From an uncultured Eubacteriales bacterium (lineage in GTDB: Bacteria; Bacillota; Clostridia; Lachnospirales; Lachnospiraceae): 64,000 bases of DNA. Shown one piece after another: positions 8,298 through 17,677 of this stretch. Position numbers and translations under genes: made by a program. The stretch spans positions 1 to 64,000 of the forward strand of contig UQNS01000009.1 of the NCBI GenBank assembly GCA_900542465.1. The letters are read 5' to 3'. Below the pieces are notes generated by a model. That model searched no databases. It had not been told where the DNA came from and saw only the letters and a list, made by a program, of their open reading frames with translations. The first letter of the stretch is position 1; each line of letters begins with the position of its first letter.

Positions 8298-9029
8298 ATG
8301 AGTGTTATTTCAATGAAACAGTTACTTGAGGCGGGTGTTCATTTCGGACATCAGACAAGAAGATGGAACCCTAAAATGGGCGAATACATCTATATGCAGA
8401 GAAATGGTATCCATATCATCGATCTTCAGAAGACAGTTGGTATGATAGATACAGCATATAACAAGATCTCTGATATCGTTGCCAAGGGCGGTACTATTCT
8501 TTTCGTTGGTACTAAGAAGCAGGCTCAGGACGCTATCGCAAGCGAAGCTGAGAGATGCGGAATGTACTTTGTAAATGAAAGATGGCTTGGTGGTATGCTC
8601 ACAAACTTCCGTACTATCCGCAGTCGTATCGAGCGCCTTAAAGAAATAGAGAAAATGGAAGCTGATGGTATCTTTGAAGTTCTTCCAAAGAAGGAAGTAA
8701 TGAACTTAAAGAAAGAACAGGAAAAGCTTCAGAGAAACCTTGGCGGTATCAAGGAAATGAAGAAGGTTCCTACAGCTATCTTTATCGTAGATCCTAAAAA
8801 GGAAAGGATCTGTGTTCAGGAAGCGCATGCGCTTGGTATTGAGCTTATCGGTATCTGCGATACCAACTGCGATCCTGATGAACTTGACTATGTTATCCCG
8901 GGAAATGATGATGCTATCAGAGCTGTTAAGCTTATCGTTTCTAAGATGGCTGATGCTGTTATTGAAGCTAAGCAGGGTGCTGAAATTACAGAAGACGAAG
9001 CAGCCAAGGCTGAAGCTGACGAGCAGTAA
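8298..9029 (+). CDS. rpsB: 30S ribosomal protein S2
   Basis: A 243-residue S2 protein of the small ribosomal subunit, needed for binding S1 and initiation. Family signatures include LLEAGVHFGHQTRRWNPKM near the N-terminus, GGTILFVGTKKQAQD, ERWLGGMLTNFRTI and IFIVDPKKERICVQEA. The C-terminus is an acidic, probably disordered tail (EITEDEAAKAEADEQ). AATGGAGGATC provides a strong ribosome site. It forms the standard operon with tsf, 34 bases downstream, under the promoter at 8135. Confidence 0.98.
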   Translation: MSVISMKQLLEAGVHFGHQTRRWNPKMGEYIYMQRNGIHIIDLQKTVGMIDTAYNKISDIVAKGGTILFVGTKKQAQDAIASEAERCGMYFVNERWLGGMLTNFRTIRSRIERLKEIEKMEADGIFEVLPKKEVMNLKKEQEKLQRNLGGIKEMKKVPTAIFIVDPKKERICVQEAHALGIELIGICDTNCDPDELDYVIPGNDDAIRAVKLIVSKMADAVIEAKQGAEITEDEAAKAEADEQ

Positions 9030-9063
9030 TTCGTATAAAGATAATTGAAAGGGGAAAAATAAT

Positions 9064-9996
9064 ATGGCAAATATCACTGCTTCTATGGTTAAAGAATTAA
9101 GAGAAATGACTGGTGCCGGAATGATGGAGTGCAAGAAGGCTCTTACTCAGGCTGAAGGTGATATGGATAAGGCTGTGGAAGTCTTAAGAGAGAGCGGACA
9201 GGCTAAGATGGAAAAGAAGGCCGGACGTATTGCTGCGGAAGGTATCGTTATGACGATGCTGGATGGCGACAACAAAGCTTCTATCGTTGAAGTGAATTCT
9301 GAGACGGACTTCGTTGCAAAGAACTCTGATTTCCAGGCTTATGTAGCAGAGGTTGCTAAGCAGGCTCTTTCTACAAAGGCTGGAGATATTGATGCATTTC
9401 TTGCTGAGCCATGGGCGGCCGATCCTTCTAAGACAGTTAATGGCGCCCTCGCAGCTGAGATCGCTGTTATTGGTGAAAATTTAAAGATCAGAAGGTTTGA
9501 GGTACTTGAGGAGACTAACGGTATTATCGCTTCATACATCCATATGGGTGGTAAGATCGGTGTTCTTATCGACGTTGAAACAGATGTTGTTAATGATGCT
9601 GTTAAAGAAATGGCTAAAAATGTAGCTATGCAGGCTGCAGCACTTAAGCCTACATATACGACAAGAGCAGAAGTTGATCAGGACTTTATCGCTAAAGAAA
9701 CAGAAATATTAACGGCAGCTGCCAAGAATGAAAAACCGGATGCTGATGATAAGATCATTGCAGGTATGGTACAGGGTCGTCTTAGTAAAGAGTTGAAGGA
9801 GATCTGCCTCGTAGATCAGGTATATATCAAAGCTGAAGACGGTAAGCAGAGCGTACAGAAGTACGTTGAAGAAGTTGCTAAAGCGAACGGTGCTAAGATC
9901 GCTGTTAAGAAGTTTATTCGTTTTGAAACGGGCGAAGGCATCGAAAAGAAGAGTGAAGATTTTGCAGCTGAAGTTGCGGCTCAGATGAATAGCTGA
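9064..9996 (+). CDS. tsf: Elongation factor Ts
   Basis: A 310-residue EF-Ts, the nucleotide-exchange factor that recycles EF-Tu-GDP. The N-terminal UBA-like domain contains LREMTGAGMMECKKALTQAE, and the exchange motif region has NSETDFVAKNSDF (the TDFV contact with EF-Tu). A Firmicutes/Clostridia-type insertion with residues ~105-125 and a full C-terminal dimerisation domain are present, which makes it slightly longer than the Bacillus protein. GAAAGGGGA precedes the ATG. It shares the rpsB promoter and ends at the terminator at 10025. Confidence 0.98.
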   Translation: MANITASMVKELREMTGAGMMECKKALTQAEGDMDKAVEVLRESGQAKMEKKAGRIAAEGIVMTMLDGDNKASIVEVNSETDFVAKNSDFQAYVAEVAKQALSTKAGDIDAFLAEPWAADPSKTVNGALAAEIAVIGENLKIRRFEVLEETNGIIASYIHMGGKIGVLIDVETDVVNDAVKEMAKNVAMQAAALKPTYTTRAEVDQDFIAKETEILTAAAKNEKPDADDKIIAGMVQGRLSKELKEICLVDQVYIKAEDGKQSVQKYVEEVAKANGAKIAVKKFIRFETGEGIEKKSEDFAAEVAAQMNS

Positions 9997-10024
9997 TTTA
10001 AAGATAGTTTTACACAAAAAAATG

Positions 10025-10059
10025 AGAGGGACTGACTTAATAGTTAGCCCCTCTTTTTT
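10025..10059 (+). terminator. Terminator after tsf
   Basis: AGAGGGACTGAC pairs with GTTAGCCCCTCT (with G-U type pairs) around a short TTAATA loop, followed by six T residues. A good intrinsic terminator. Confidence 0.85.
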
Positions 10060-10067
10060 GATATAAT
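10059..10067 (+). promoter_or_regulatory. Extended -10 promoter for the polysaccharide deacetylase
   Basis: TGATATAAT, an extended -10 motif, directly after the T-tract of the tsf terminator. The -35 region is poor, as is usual for extended -10 promoters. A start near 10074 would give a short leader. Confidence 0.5.
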
Positions 10068-10145
10068 AGAATATATTACCTGTTAACAAACAGTTGTTGT
10101 GGTGATAAAATGAATAAAGTTATGAGTACGTTTAGGGGGAAAGGT

Positions 10146-11084
10146 ATGCAAAGAAATCATAATTCAAAGAAATATGAAAAGCTTATAATTATAATCGCCA
10201 TTGCTGTCACAGCGTTACTTATTATTGTGATCAATCTGGTGGGAAGCCCTATGAATAAAAAAGAACCGGCGAAGCTGGAGAAGAATAAGGCTACGGTCTC
10301 AGCTGATATCAATAAATCTACAGGAACGACAGTCACGACAGCAGTGACGGAAACTACCGTAACTGTTGTTGAAACAAGTACATCCTTAGGTAATTATATA
10401 AACACAGGGACTAACCCCAAAAATCCTGCAGCGGCGGAAAGACTGGAAAGAAATGCGAATAAAAAAGTATACCTGACATTTGACGATGGTCCAAGTGAGA
10501 ATACAAACAGAATTCTGGATATTCTTGATAAATATGATGTTAAAGCTACATTCTTCAATATGCATACTGACAGCCCTGAATTGCTGGCGGCCCAAAAGAG
10601 AGAGTATGAAGAAGGCCACACTATAGCCATTCATACAGTGGATCACAGGTATGAAGACCTATACGCTTCATTTGATGCATGGAAGAACGATATAATGGGA
10701 GAGCACGATTTTTTAAAAGAACAGCTGGGAATAGATGTCAGATACTACAGGTTCCCCGGAGGTTCGAGCAATACTCTCGCGGCACGGTATGGGACTAATA
10801 TAGATGACTGTATCAGCTGGCTTGGCGATAATGGATTTAAGTATTTTGACTGGAATTCTGAAAATGGAGACGGACGTGGAAGAGCCGGTTCTCCGGAATT
10901 GTGCCTCGAAAATATAAATGCGACTATATCAGATGATGGTGATGGATATATCGTGCTGATGCATGATGCAGCATATAAAAATACAACAGTTGAGGCTCTG
11001 CCTACGGTTATTGAGAATCTTAAGGGCAGAGGATTTACCTTGTGCCAGATAACGGATAATACTATTCCGGTACATCATAGATAA
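10146..11084 (+). CDS. Membrane-anchored polysaccharide deacetylase (NodB family)
   Basis: A 312-residue carbohydrate esterase family 4 protein. An N-terminal membrane anchor (about residues 12-34, IIIIAIAVTALLIIVI) is followed by a Thr-rich linker and the NodB domain. The metal and catalytic motifs are all present: TFDDGPS, HTVDH, RFPGGSSN, DWNSENGD and LMHD. The enzyme probably deacetylates peptidoglycan or another cell-wall glycan on the outer face of the membrane. AGGGGGAAAGGT before ATG 10146 makes it the likelier start, although ATG 10110 is also preceded by GGTGAT. pyrH follows 33 bases later and may be cotranscribed. Confidence 0.9.
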   Translation: MQRNHNSKKYEKLIIIIAIAVTALLIIVINLVGSPMNKKEPAKLEKNKATVSADINKSTGTTVTTAVTETTVTVVETSTSLGNYINTGTNPKNPAAAERLERNANKKVYLTFDDGPSENTNRILDILDKYDVKATFFNMHTDSPELLAAQKREYEEGHTIAIHTVDHRYEDLYASFDAWKNDIMGEHDFLKEQLGIDVRYYRFPGGSSNTLAARYGTNIDDCISWLGDNGFKYFDWNSENGDGRGRAGSPELCLENINATISDDGDGYIVLMHDAAYKNTTVEALPTVIENLKGRGFTLCQITDNTIPVHHR

Positions 11085-11117
11085 TTACTTTTAAATTCAG
11101 GAGGATACAGGATAATT

Positions 11118-11816
11118 ATGAAACGCGTCATACTTAAGCTTAGCGGTGAAGCTCTCTTTAATGAGGAAAAACATGCCTATGATGATGAGCTTATCAGAGA
11201 TGTTGCAGGCCAGGTCAGGGAACTTACAGAAAGAGGTATGAACATCTGTATCGTAATTGGCGGCGGAAATTACTGGCGAGGAAGGACCGGCGATATGATC
11301 GACAGGTGTAAGTCCGATCAGATAGGAATGCTGGCAACAGTAATGAATTGTATTTATGTTTCTGAGATATTCAGGGCAGGAGGCCTTGAGACGGCAATCA
11401 TGACACCCTATGCATATGGGACTATGACTGAGGTGTTCTCAAAGGACAGGGCGAATTCCCACCTTAAAAAAGGCAGAGTCGTATTTTTTGCAGGCGGAAC
11501 AGGGCATCCATATTTTTCGACAGACACCTGCATTTCATTAAGAGCTGCGGAAATGGAAGCAGATGCGATCTTTCTTGCCAAAAATATCGATGGCGTATAT
11601 GACAGTGATCCGGCAAAAAATCCTGATGCTAAAAAATTTGATGTACTTACTATTGATGAGATGGTTGAGAAACAGCTGGCTGTCATTGATATGACAGCCT
11701 CTGTTATGTGTATGGAAAATAAAATTCCGCTCAGAGTTTTTTCTTTAAAAGAAAAAGACAGCATAATCAAAGCTTTTAATGATGATTTCAGCGGAACGAG
11801 AGTTACTGTAGAATGA
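11118..11816 (+). CDS. pyrH: UMP kinase
   Basis: A 232-residue bacterial UMP kinase of the amino-acid kinase fold, converting UMP to UDP with ATP. Signatures are LKLSGEALF at the N-terminus, IVIGGGNYWRGR, DQIGMLATVMN and FFAGGTGHPYFSTDT, plus the late DGVYDSDPAKNP loop. Length fits the family (~235-240). CAGGAGGATA is its ribosome site. It opens the conserved pyrH-frr-uppS-cdsA-dxr-rseP-ispG-polC order, with frr 71 bases downstream. Confidence 0.97.
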   Translation: MKRVILKLSGEALFNEEKHAYDDELIRDVAGQVRELTERGMNICIVIGGGNYWRGRTGDMIDRCKSDQIGMLATVMNCIYVSEIFRAGGLETAIMTPYAYGTMTEVFSKDRANSHLKKGRVVFFAGGTGHPYFSTDTCISLRAAEMEADAIFLAKNIDGVYDSDPAKNPDAKKFDVLTIDEMVEKQLAVIDMTASVMCMENKIPLRVFSLKEKDSIIKAFNDDFSGTRVTVE

Positions 11817-11887
11817 CTGACGGCATTTAGTCTTTAAGAATTTTATGTTAAAATTAAAAAATACAACTTTTGGAGGTTATATTTAAG

Positions 11888-12439
11888 ATGGGTAATATTA
11901 GTGATGTAGAATCAAAGATGGAAAAGTCTATAGACTCTTTAAGATTTGAACTTTCAACTATAAGAGCCGGAAGGGCCAATCCGCATATTTTAGATGCCGT
12001 AACAGTTGATTATTACGGAACGCCGACACCGCTTAATCAGGCAGCCAATATTTCTGTTCCTGAGGCTCGTTTGCTTCAGATACAGCCATGGGATGCATCA
12101 TTGCTCAAGGAGATCGAAAAGGCGATCCAGATCGCAGATCTTGGTCTGGTTCCTACCAATGACGGCAAGATGATAAGAATACTTTTTCCGGAACTTACGG
12201 AAGACAGAAGAAAAGAACTTGCTAAAGATGTTAAGAAAAAGGGTGAGAACGCAAAGGTCGCTATAAGAAATATCAGACGAGATGCGAACGATGCGGTTAA
12301 GAGACAGAATAAAGAGGGAGAGCTTTCTGATGATGAGCTTTCAAATATAGAAGCTGATGTACAGAAAGTGACAGATAAGTTTGTTGCCGAGATCGACAGA
12401 ATACTCGATGAAAAAACAAAGGAGATTATGACAGTCTAA
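11888..12439 (+). CDS. frr: Ribosome recycling factor
   Basis: A 183-residue RRF that splits post-termination ribosomes with EF-G. The first helix of the three-helix bundle (ESKMEKSIDSLRFELSTIRAGRANP), the DYYGTPTPLNQ hinge region and the long C-terminal helices (LTEDRRKELAKDVKKKGENA) are typical. I start it at ATG 11888 because a start further upstream (TTG 11870) would overlap the GGAGG site at 11872-11876; spacing is 11 bases, a little long. The neighbours pyrH and uppS are its conserved partners. Confidence 0.97.
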   Translation: MGNISDVESKMEKSIDSLRFELSTIRAGRANPHILDAVTVDYYGTPTPLNQAANISVPEARLLQIQPWDASLLKEIEKAIQIADLGLVPTNDGKMIRILFPELTEDRRKELAKDVKKKGENAKVAIRNIRRDANDAVKRQNKEGELSDDELSNIEADVQKVTDKFVAEIDRILDEKTKEIMTV

Positions 12440-12459
12440 AACTGTGTTGGGAGAAAAAT

Positions 12460-13188
12460 ATGAGCGATACCATTGATTTATCAACTATGAAGATTCCTGT
12501 GCACGTTGCTGTCATAATGGATGGAAACGGAAGATGGGCACAGAAGAGAGGCGAAGAACGCACATACGGACATGCTGTCGGTAGTGAGGTGGTTGAGCAG
12601 ATGGTCGAGATCGCATCAGACCTGGGGATAAGATTTTTTACCGTATATGCTTTTTCTACTGAAAACTGGAAGAGGTCAGAAAAAGAGGTTACGGTCCTTT
12701 TTGAGCTCTTTTCTATATATCTCCAGAGATTGATGGAAAAAAGTACAAAAAATAATGTCAGATGTTTTGTTATAGGCAGCAGAGACGGGTTGTCTGAAGA
12801 TCTTCTGAACGTCATCGATGAGTTAGAAGAAAAAACAAAGTATAATACAGGTCTGACCTTTAATATTGCCATTAATTACGGTGGCAGGGATGAGATCACC
12901 AGGGCGGTCAGAAGCATTGCATCAGATGTGGCATCGGGCAGGATAGCTCCTGAAGATATTACCGAATCAACTATATCTGAGCGACTCGATACTTCCGGTA
13001 TGCCGGATCCTGATCTTATGATAAGGACAGGCGGAGAAGAACGTATATCTAACTTTCTCCCATGGCAGCTTGCCTATACAGAGTTTTACTTTACAGATGT
13101 TTGCTGGCCGGATTTCAACAGAAATGAGCTGGTCAAGGCGATTGCTTATTTTAATGGCAGGGACCGTCGTTTTGGAGGGGTGAAATGA
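12460..13188 (+). CDS. uppS: Isoprenyl (undecaprenyl) diphosphate synthase
   Basis: A 242-residue cis-prenyltransferase that elongates farnesyl diphosphate to the C55 lipid carrier for cell-wall synthesis. Motifs: VAVIMDGNGRWAQKRG (catalytic Asp and diphosphate binding), TVYAFSTENWKR, LTFNIAINYGGRDEI and PDLMIRTGGEERISNFLPWQ. Length matches the family. It lies 20 bases after frr and its stop overlaps the cdsA start (ATGA), so the two are translationally coupled. Confidence 0.97.
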   Translation: MSDTIDLSTMKIPVHVAVIMDGNGRWAQKRGEERTYGHAVGSEVVEQMVEIASDLGIRFFTVYAFSTENWKRSEKEVTVLFELFSIYLQRLMEKSTKNNVRCFVIGSRDGLSEDLLNVIDELEEKTKYNTGLTFNIAINYGGRDEITRAVRSIASDVASGRIAPEDITESTISERLDTSGMPDPDLMIRTGGEERISNFLPWQLAYTEFYFTDVCWPDFNRNELVKAIAYFNGRDRRFGGVK

Positions 13189-13994
13189 AAACAAGAGTAA
13201 TCAGTGGGGCCATACTCTTTGGGATCCTTTTATCAACTCTTTCTGTTGGAGGCTGGTATCTATTTTTCTTCTGTTTAGCGGCATCTCTTATCGGGATGTT
13301 CGAATTGTTCGGAGTATATGAGATGCAGTTTACCCCGGCTGCATTTGTTTCCTATGCGGGGGCAGTTACGCTTTATTTTGTTATGAGATCGCATCTGCCT
13401 GTCACGATAGAAATGTTTATTATAGTTCTGACTCTGCTTGTTATACTGGGATTTTATGTATTTACATATCCAAGGATCCATGCAGACCAGGTCATGGTCG
13501 CAGTGTTCGCACTCATATATGCTGCACTTATGCTTACCTATATTTACAGACTCAGAGCAATGCCTGGAGGAGCTGCCCTCGTGTGGCTGGTATTTCTTGG
13601 TTCGTGGGTCAATGACACCTGTGCATATTTTACGGGATATTTTCTTGGAAAGCACAAGATGGCGCCTGTGCTTTCCCCTAAAAAAACATGGGAAGGCGCA
13701 GCGGGAGGCATCATCGGAGCTACAGTTATCGGACTTATATACGGAATAATTATGGCCAATACAGGACTGCATATTCGCGGAAATATTATTGCTATCTTCA
13801 CTCTTACCGGATTTTTAGGCTCTGTCTGCGGAATAGTCGGAGACCTGGCTGCTTCAGCGATCAAGAGGAATAAAGACATTAAGGATTACGGAAGACTTAT
13901 ACCGGGCCACGGAGGTATCCTGGACAGATTCGATAGTGTGATACTTGTTGCGCCTGTCGTATACTGGTCCGTTTATTTTATGAGCGTTCATTAA
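13185..13994 (+). CDS. cdsA: Phosphatidate cytidylyltransferase
   Basis: A 269-residue integral membrane enzyme that makes CDP-diacylglycerol from phosphatidate and CTP. Several hydrophobic segments span the protein and the CTP-transferase signature is seen near the C-terminus: SPKKTWEGAAGG and KRNKDIKDYGRLIPGHGGILDRFDS. The NDTCAYFTGYFLGK segment precedes it. Its ATG overlaps the uppS stop by four bases; GGAGGGGTG upstream is the ribosome site. dxr begins 12 bases later. Confidence 0.96.
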   Translation: MKTRVISGAILFGILLSTLSVGGWYLFFFCLAASLIGMFELFGVYEMQFTPAAFVSYAGAVTLYFVMRSHLPVTIEMFIIVLTLLVILGFYVFTYPRIHADQVMVAVFALIYAALMLTYIYRLRAMPGGAALVWLVFLGSWVNDTCAYFTGYFLGKHKMAPVLSPKKTWEGAAGGIIGATVIGLIYGIIMANTGLHIRGNIIAIFTLTGFLGSVCGIVGDLAASAIKRNKDIKDYGRLIPGHGGILDRFDSVILVAPVVYWSVYFMSVH

Positions 13995-14006
13995 AGGAGA
14001 AATAAA

Positions 14007-15146
14007 TTGAAGAATATATCTGTTCTTGGTTCTACCGGTTCTATTGGTACTCAGACACTGGATGTAATAAGAAAAGGTAATGGCGAATATAAGGTAACAG
14101 CCCTTACGGCCGGAACTGATATAAAGTTGTTGGAGGCTCAGGCAAGAGAATTCAGGCCTGAGCTTATTAGTATAAGCAGAGAGGATCTGAGAAAAGATCT
14201 TATTCTTGCCTTGAAAGATACGGATATCAAGGTGGTTTCGGGGCTGGACGGACTTATAGAGGCTGCGGCTCTTCCCGCTTCTGATATCACGTTGACTGCT
14301 GTGGTTGGCATGATAGGTATTCTGCCTACTATTGAAGCGGTTAAAGCTGGTAAGGATATTGCTCTGGCTAATAAGGAAACTCTCGTAACGGCCGGGCATA
14401 TTATTATGCCTCTGGCAAAAGAAATGGGAGTCAGGATCCTGCCGGTAGACAGTGAGCACTCAGCTATTTTCCAGTGCCTGCAGGGAGAAGGGCGAGATGG
14501 AGTATCAAAGCTTATTCTTACAGCCTCAGGCGGACCATTCAGAGGCTTTTCAGCGGAACAGCTGGAAAATGTAACGCTGGATCAGGCGCTTAAGCATCCC
14601 AACTGGTCTATGGGAAGAAAGATCACCATTGATTCTGCCAGTATGGTAAATAAGGGACTTGAAGTAATAGAGGCATCATGGCTTTTTGATATATCTGTCG
14701 ACAATATAGATGTGATCGTACATCCGCAGAGTATAATACATTCAATGGTAGAATTCATAGATGGGGGAATAAAAGCACAGCTTGGAAGTCCGGATATGAG
14801 ATTGCCTATCCAGTATGCCTTATATTATCCTGAAAGAAAGTTCCTGGATACAGAAAGACTGGATTTTTCAGAACTTGCAAGACTTGATTTTATCAGGCCG
14901 GATATGGATGTATTTAAAGGGCTTGGATATGCTTATGAGGCTGCGAAAAAGGGAGGCAGTCTTCCGACCGTTTTCAATGCGGCTAATGAATTGGCAGTTG
15001 CCAGATTTTTAAGAAAAGAGATACATTTCATCGAAATATATGAAATGATAGATAAAGCAATGAAAGAAGTAAGCTTTATAGAAGATCCGACTATAGATCA
15101 GATACTTTCTACAGAAGCTGCTACCTATGATTTATTTGGAGCTTGA
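14007..15146 (+). CDS. dxr: 1-deoxy-D-xylulose 5-phosphate reductoisomerase
   Basis: A 379-residue DXR, the committed enzyme of the MEP isoprenoid pathway, NADPH dependent. The NADPH-binding GSTGSIGTQTLDVI is at the N-terminus; ALANKETLVTAGHI, the metal site PVDSEHSAIFQ, and TASGGPFRG follow, with HPNWSMGRKITIDSASMVNKGLEVIEA split by the usual substrate loop. The start is TTG 14007 with AAAGGAGA six bases upstream. It sits with uppS, rseP and ispG, the common grouping of isoprenoid and envelope functions. Confidence 0.97.
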   Translation: MKNISVLGSTGSIGTQTLDVIRKGNGEYKVTALTAGTDIKLLEAQAREFRPELISISREDLRKDLILALKDTDIKVVSGLDGLIEAAALPASDITLTAVVGMIGILPTIEAVKAGKDIALANKETLVTAGHIIMPLAKEMGVRILPVDSEHSAIFQCLQGEGRDGVSKLILTASGGPFRGFSAEQLENVTLDQALKHPNWSMGRKITIDSASMVNKGLEVIEASWLFDISVDNIDVIVHPQSIIHSMVEFIDGGIKAQLGSPDMRLPIQYALYYPERKFLDTERLDFSELARLDFIRPDMDVFKGLGYAYEAAKKGGSLPTVFNAANELAVARFLRKEIHFIEIYEMIDKAMKEVSFIEDPTIDQILSTEAATYDLFGA

Positions 15147-15151
15147 TATTA

Positions 15152-16519
15152 TTGATAAATGTAGTGATCGCAATTTTAATTCTTAGTGTGGTAATAATAG
15201 CTCATGAATTTGGACATTTTATTATTGCTAAAGCTAATGGAGTTTGCGTGGTTGAATTCTCGATCGGATTTGGACCACGTCTTTTTTCATTTAGAATAGG
15301 TGATACAGACTATTGCATAAAAGCACTTCCTTTTGGAGGTTCCTGCAGGATGCTTGGAGAAGCGGATCAATTAGCGGACCCGGCATCAGAGGATCATGAC
15401 CCCGATACAGAGGAAAATGTTTCAGAAGTTGAAAAAAGAGCGGCAGCTATGCTTGAAAAGTATGGACACACAAGAACTCTTGAGGCGAAATCTGTTTCGG
15501 CAAGAATCGCTATACTTGCGGCAGGTCCCGTATTCAACTTTATATTTGCCCTTGTTATGTCTATCTTTATGATCGGTCTGAATGGTTACGATGCGCCTGT
15601 TGTAAAGGTAGCGGACAACTCGCCGGTCTACAATGAGGGCCTAAGAAGCGGTGACAGGATCATAAGCATTAATGGTCGGCATGTGAATTTTGCCAGAGAG
15701 ATCTCGTTTTACAGGATGTATCATGAGTCTGATGGACTTGATCTTGTCTATGAGAGAAACGGACAGAGATATACAGGGTATGCTCTGCCTGAAGAAAAAA
15801 CGGAGAATTCTTATAAGATAGGTGTGAAATTCAGCAGTGACCTCAGAGTAGGAGAGGTAGTGAAGGACTCTCCTGCTCAGAGAGCAGGACTTAGATCAAA
15901 TGATAAGATCATATCCGTAGATGGTACAGCTATAAAGGATGGAGAGGCGCTTCTTGCTGGGATCAAAGAGGCCGGAGGCAAGGAAATAAGTATTTTGGCG
16001 GAAAGATCAGGAAGGATAAGGGAAGTAAAGCTGACACCTCAGATAATGGAGACTAAGACCTACTATACGGGTATTGCAGGTTATGGAGAAAGAGAAAGAA
16101 CATCACCGATAAAAACTATCTACTACGCATTTTGCGATACGGGTTACAGGATCAGCATGGTTATAGAACTGCTGGGGAGGATGTTCAGCGGACGTTTAGG
16201 TGTTGATAACCTGTCAGGCCCGGTTGGGACGGTCTCAGCTATTTCTACCGTAGTAAGTGAGGCAAAAAGCGGAGGAGCGCTGCTTCTGATCCTCAATATA
16301 CTAAACATATCAATTATGCTGTCAGCTAACCTTGGAGTTATGAACCTGCTGCCAATACCCGCATTGGACGGAGGAAAGCTGATTCTTTACATAATAGAGG
16401 CAGTCAGAGGAAGACCGGCAGGAAAAAAAGTTGAAGGAGTGATCAACTTTATAGGAGTCGTATTTATCATGCTGCTGACCTTTTTTGTTCTGGTAAAGGA
16501 TATAATCAATCTATTCTGA
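15152..16519 (+). CDS. rseP: Site-2 intramembrane protease RseP/RasP with two PDZ domains
   Basis: A zinc metalloprotease of ~455 residues that cleaves anti-sigma factors or signal peptides inside the membrane. The zinc site HEFGH is in the first membrane helix (His18, His22 with this start) and the third ligand is in LPIPALDGGKL near the C-terminus. Two PDZ-like domains are visible between the membrane segments, one at VADNSPVYNEGLRSGDRI, one at VVKDSPAQRAGLRSNDKI. Bacillus RasP has one, so this form is closer to proteobacterial RseP. I prefer TTG 15152 (GGAG 10 bases upstream) to TTG 15143, which lies too near the site. The start overlaps or abuts the end of dxr. Confidence 0.92.
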   Translation: MINVVIAILILSVVIIAHEFGHFIIAKANGVCVVEFSIGFGPRLFSFRIGDTDYCIKALPFGGSCRMLGEADQLADPASEDHDPDTEENVSEVEKRAAAMLEKYGHTRTLEAKSVSARIAILAAGPVFNFIFALVMSIFMIGLNGYDAPVVKVADNSPVYNEGLRSGDRIISINGRHVNFAREISFYRMYHESDGLDLVYERNGQRYTGYALPEEKTENSYKIGVKFSSDLRVGEVVKDSPAQRAGLRSNDKIISVDGTAIKDGEALLAGIKEAGGKEISILAERSGRIREVKLTPQIMETKTYYTGIAGYGERERTSPIKTIYYAFCDTGYRISMVIELLGRMFSGRLGVDNLSGPVGTVSAISTVVSEAKSGGALLLILNILNISIMLSANLGVMNLLPIPALDGGKLILYIIEAVRGRPAGKKVEGVINFIGVVFIMLLTFFVLVKDIINLF

Positions 16520-16559
16520 ATTTTTAATATTATTTGTTTGTAAAATGGAGCGAGATCTT

Positions 16560-17642
16560 ATGGATAAGGATGTAAATGAACCATTAAGAAATAAAACAAA
16601 GGTTATAACGATAGGTGACAGGAGGATCGGTGGGGATAATCCTATTCTTGTTCAGTCGATGACTAATACACCGACAGAAAATGCGGCCATTACGGTCTCT
16701 CAGATATTACACCTTGAAAGAAAAGGCTGCGATATCATAAGATGTGCCGTTCCGACACAGGAAGCGGCACTGGCGTTGAAAGAGATAAAGAAACGTGTCC
16801 ATATTCCGATTGTTGCAGATATCCATTTTGACTACAGGCTTGCTATTGCCGCCATGGAAAACGGAGCGGATAAGATAAGGATAAATCCCGGTAATATAGG
16901 ATCGACGGAAAGAGTCCGTGAAGTTGTAAAAGCTGCTCATGCTATGAATATTCCGATAAGAGTCGGAGTAAACAGTGGCTCACTTGAACGGGACATCGTT
17001 GAAAAATATGGCGGAGTAACAGCGGAGGGACTCGTAGAATCCGCCTTAAAGCAGACAGCTATCATTGAACATTTCGGATATGATAATCTTGTAGTATCTA
17101 TTAAATCGTCAAATGTACCGATGTCTTTGGAGGCACATAAGCTTATTGCAGAAAAATGCAGATATCCGCTGCATGTCGGTATAACCGAGGCCGGAACACT
17201 TCTTTCAGGCACTGTGAAATCTTCAGTCGGCCTTGGGCTTATACTTTCATCAGGACTTGGGAATACTATCAGGGTATCTCTTACGGATAATCCCGAAAAT
17301 GAAATATACGTTGCAAGGCAGATCATTAAAGCGCTTGGACTTTCCAGATCCGGAGTGGAGATCATATCATGTCCGACCTGCGGAAGGACCAAGATCGACC
17401 TTATAGGACTAGCCAAGCAGGTACATGAAGAGTTTGAAGACTGCGAACTTCCTATAAAGATCGCTGTTATGGGCTGTATAGTCAACGGACCGGGTGAGGC
17501 CAAGGAGGCTGATATAGGTATTGCCGGAGGAGATGGAGTCGGTATTATTATCAAGCATGGCGAGGTAGTGAAGAAAGTTCCTGAAACAGAACTTCTTGAT
17601 GCATTACGAGATGAAATAAGAAACTGGAACGCGGATCAATAA
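16560..17642 (+). CDS. ispG: 4-hydroxy-3-methylbut-2-enyl diphosphate synthase (IspG)
   Basis: A 360-residue 4Fe-4S enzyme converting MEcPP to HMBPP in the MEP pathway. The TIM-barrel part contains VQSMTNTPTEN and VADIHFDYRLAIAA; the cluster ligands lie in SCPTCGRTKID and GCIVNGPGEAKEADIG. ATG 16560 has GGAG nine bases upstream; ATG 16545 has no site. With dxr two genes earlier, two MEP steps sit in one cluster. Bacteria of this group use flavodoxin or ferredoxin as donor, which cannot be told from the sequence. Confidence 0.97.
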   Translation: MDKDVNEPLRNKTKVITIGDRRIGGDNPILVQSMTNTPTENAAITVSQILHLERKGCDIIRCAVPTQEAALALKEIKKRVHIPIVADIHFDYRLAIAAMENGADKIRINPGNIGSTERVREVVKAAHAMNIPIRVGVNSGSLERDIVEKYGGVTAEGLVESALKQTAIIEHFGYDNLVVSIKSSNVPMSLEAHKLIAEKCRYPLHVGITEAGTLLSGTVKSSVGLGLILSSGLGNTIRVSLTDNPENEIYVARQIIKALGLSRSGVEIISCPTCGRTKIDLIGLAKQVHEEFEDCELPIKIAVMGCIVNGPGEAKEADIGIAGGDGVGIIIKHGEVVKKVPETELLDALRDEIRNWNADQ

Positions 17643-17677
17643 AATATTTTGTTTAAAAGTCGGGAGGATATAAAGGT

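Noticed and set aside
13854..14459. 201-codon minus-strand frame over cdsA/dxr
   Set aside because: Lies opposite two conserved genes, and the predicted peptide shows no family signature.
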